A DNA stretch of 6,114 nt, taken from the NCBI GenBank assembly GCA_025464735.1, contig JAODMX010000153.1, positions 1-6,114 of the forward strand, given 5' to 3'. Positions 5,211 to 6,114 of the stretch are shown in pieces; positions within the stretch are counted from its first letter, which is position 1; the number at the start of each line of letters is the position of its first letter. The translations under genes and the position numbers were made by a program. The stretch is from Frondihabitans sp. (GTDB lineage: Bacteria > Actinomycetota > Actinomycetes > Actinomycetales > Microbacteriaceae). Below the pieces are notes generated by a model, which worked only from the letters and a program-made list of their open reading frames with translations, ran no database searches and was not told the origin of the DNA.

Positions 5211-6062
5211 ATGAAGAACGACGCGCTCGTCCTCGCCGGAGGCGGAGTCGCTGGCATCGCCTGGGAGATCGGGGTCCTCACGGGCCTTCAGGAGGCTCGA
5301 CCCGAGTTCGTCGATCAACTCCTTGCGCCCACGACGACCCTGGTCGGAACGTCAGCGGGATCGACGGTCGCGGCGCAGCTCGCGCTCGGCCTGCCGCTGC
5401 CCGACCTGTTCGCCTCGCAGTTGGCCGAGACGACCGCCGAACTCCTGGTCGACGTCGACCTCGGCGCCTTCCTCCAGACGATGACGGAGATCGTGGCTGG
5501 TGCGACCTCGCCCGACGAGCAGCGGCGTCGTGTCGGCGCGATGGCTCTCGCCGCTCAAACGTCATCGACCGCGGCACGGATGGCCGTCATCGAGGCAAGG
5601 ATCCCGACGCCCGACTGGCCCCATCGCCCGCTCAGGATCTCCGGAGTGAACGCGCGCACCGGCGAACTGAGAGTGTTCGACGCCACGTCGGAGGTCTCCC
5701 TCATCGACGCGGTTGCGGCGAGCTGTGCCGTTCCCGGGATCTGGCCGACGGTCGAGATCGCCGGTGAGAACTACATGGACGGCGGGATGCGGACGGTGGC
5801 CAACGCCGACCTCGCGGCAGGTGCGGACCGGGTGCTCATTCTCGTTCCGGGCCGCGAGACCGGTCCCCTCGGAGCTGCCCTGCCGGCCGACGAGCTGGCG
5901 AGCCTCGCACCGGGCCGCGTGCATTCGGTGTTCGCCGACGAGGCTTCAGTCGGGGCGATGGGACTGAACCCGCTGGATCCGGCGACCCGGCGTCCGACAG
6001 CGCTGGCCGGTCGCGCGCTCGGCCTTCAGATCGCCGACGTGGTCGCCGATTTCTGGCGCTGA
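5211..6062 (+). CDS. Patatin-like phospholipase family protein
   Basis: This 283-residue protein is a patatin-fold serine hydrolase with a Ser-Asp dyad that cleaves acyl esters of lipids. The N-terminal LVLAGGGVAGIAWEIGVL (residues 6-23) holds the glycine-rich oxyanion loop. GTSAGS (46-51) carries nucleophile S48. The DGG motif (190-192, in NYMDGGMRTVANADLA) carries catalytic D190. AASCAVPGIWP before it is also typical of the family. The catalytic core therefore covers about residues 5-215, and the remaining part is family-specific. No signal peptide or membrane span is visible, so a cytoplasmic location is likely; the true substrate is unknown. The ATG is chosen because the family motif starts five residues later and no upstream start is better. 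The gene is divergent from the AI-2E-family gene across 146 bases and appears to be transcribed alone; 52 bases follow it to the edge. Confidence 0.93.
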   Translation: MKNDALVLAGGGVAGIAWEIGVLTGLQEARPEFVDQLLAPTTTLVGTSAGSTVAAQLALGLPLPDLFASQLAETTAELLVDVDLGAFLQTMTEIVAGATSPDEQRRRVGAMALAAQTSSTAARMAVIEARIPTPDWPHRPLRISGVNARTGELRVFDATSEVSLIDAVAASCAVPGIWPTVEIAGENYMDGGMRTVANADLAAGADRVLILVPGRETGPLGAALPADELASLAPGRVHSVFADEASVGAMGLNPLDPATRRPTALAGRALGLQIADVVADFWR

Positions 6063-6114
6063 CGGGGCCGCAGACACCCTGTTAGCCACTGATCTCGGAC
6101 GCGGGTGGAACGGC

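Noticed and set aside
6063..6114. Possible 3' end of a minus-strand gene (TTA at 6082-6084, then ten open codons to the edge)
   Set aside because: Ten codons are too few to separate coding from chance; the codons spell no recognisable motif.

Overview
The window is ordinary chromosomal DNA from a high-GC Gram-positive bacterium, most likely an actinobacterium and perhaps a member of the Microbacteriaceae or a relative. This is inferred from the strong preference for G or C at third codon positions on both strands, the Ada-AlkA fusion protein typical of actinobacteria, and gene starts that look leaderless. I found no mobile element, CRISPR array, tRNA, rRNA or prophage sign. Genes fill almost all of the window, and no gene-free stretch exceeds about 150 bases.

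Layout. From 1 to 1129 the minus strand carries two genes: a small protein I do not recognise (1129-770) and, 10 bases after its stop, a major facilitator transporter that runs off the left edge (759 to 1). An 87-base divergent intergenic region (1130-1216) follows; it holds a perfect 10-bp palindrome between plausible -35 and -10 elements. From 1217 to 3267 the plus strand carries a DNA alkylation-repair operon: an Ada(N-terminal)/AraC-HTH/AlkA glycosylase fusion, overlapping by ATGA with a methylated-DNA-protein-cysteine methyltransferase. A single DUF1992 (DnaJC28-domain) gene follows at 3338-3925. Convergent to it is an AI-2E/PerM-family membrane protein on the minus strand (5064-3952). 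Divergent from that is a patatin-like phospholipase on the plus strand (5211-6062). The 146-base region between these last two contains a 22-bp dyad.

How the genes fit together. The clear functional unit is the adaptive response to DNA methylation. The Ada part would sense methylphosphotriesters through Cys34 and act as a transcription activator, the AlkA part would excise alkylated bases, and the downstream Ogt-type protein would remove O6-methyl groups by self-methylation. The same layout is known in mycobacteria (ada-alkA followed by ogt), so it is not new. The small protein and transporter that diverge from this operon share its control region, which raises but does not prove co-regulation. 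The DUF1992, AI-2E-family and patatin genes look like unrelated single-gene units.

I do not see an undescribed system here. The items most worth a second look are the unrecognised 119-residue protein with its transporter partner, the palindrome in the ada promoter, and the dyad in the leader of the AI-2E-family gene.
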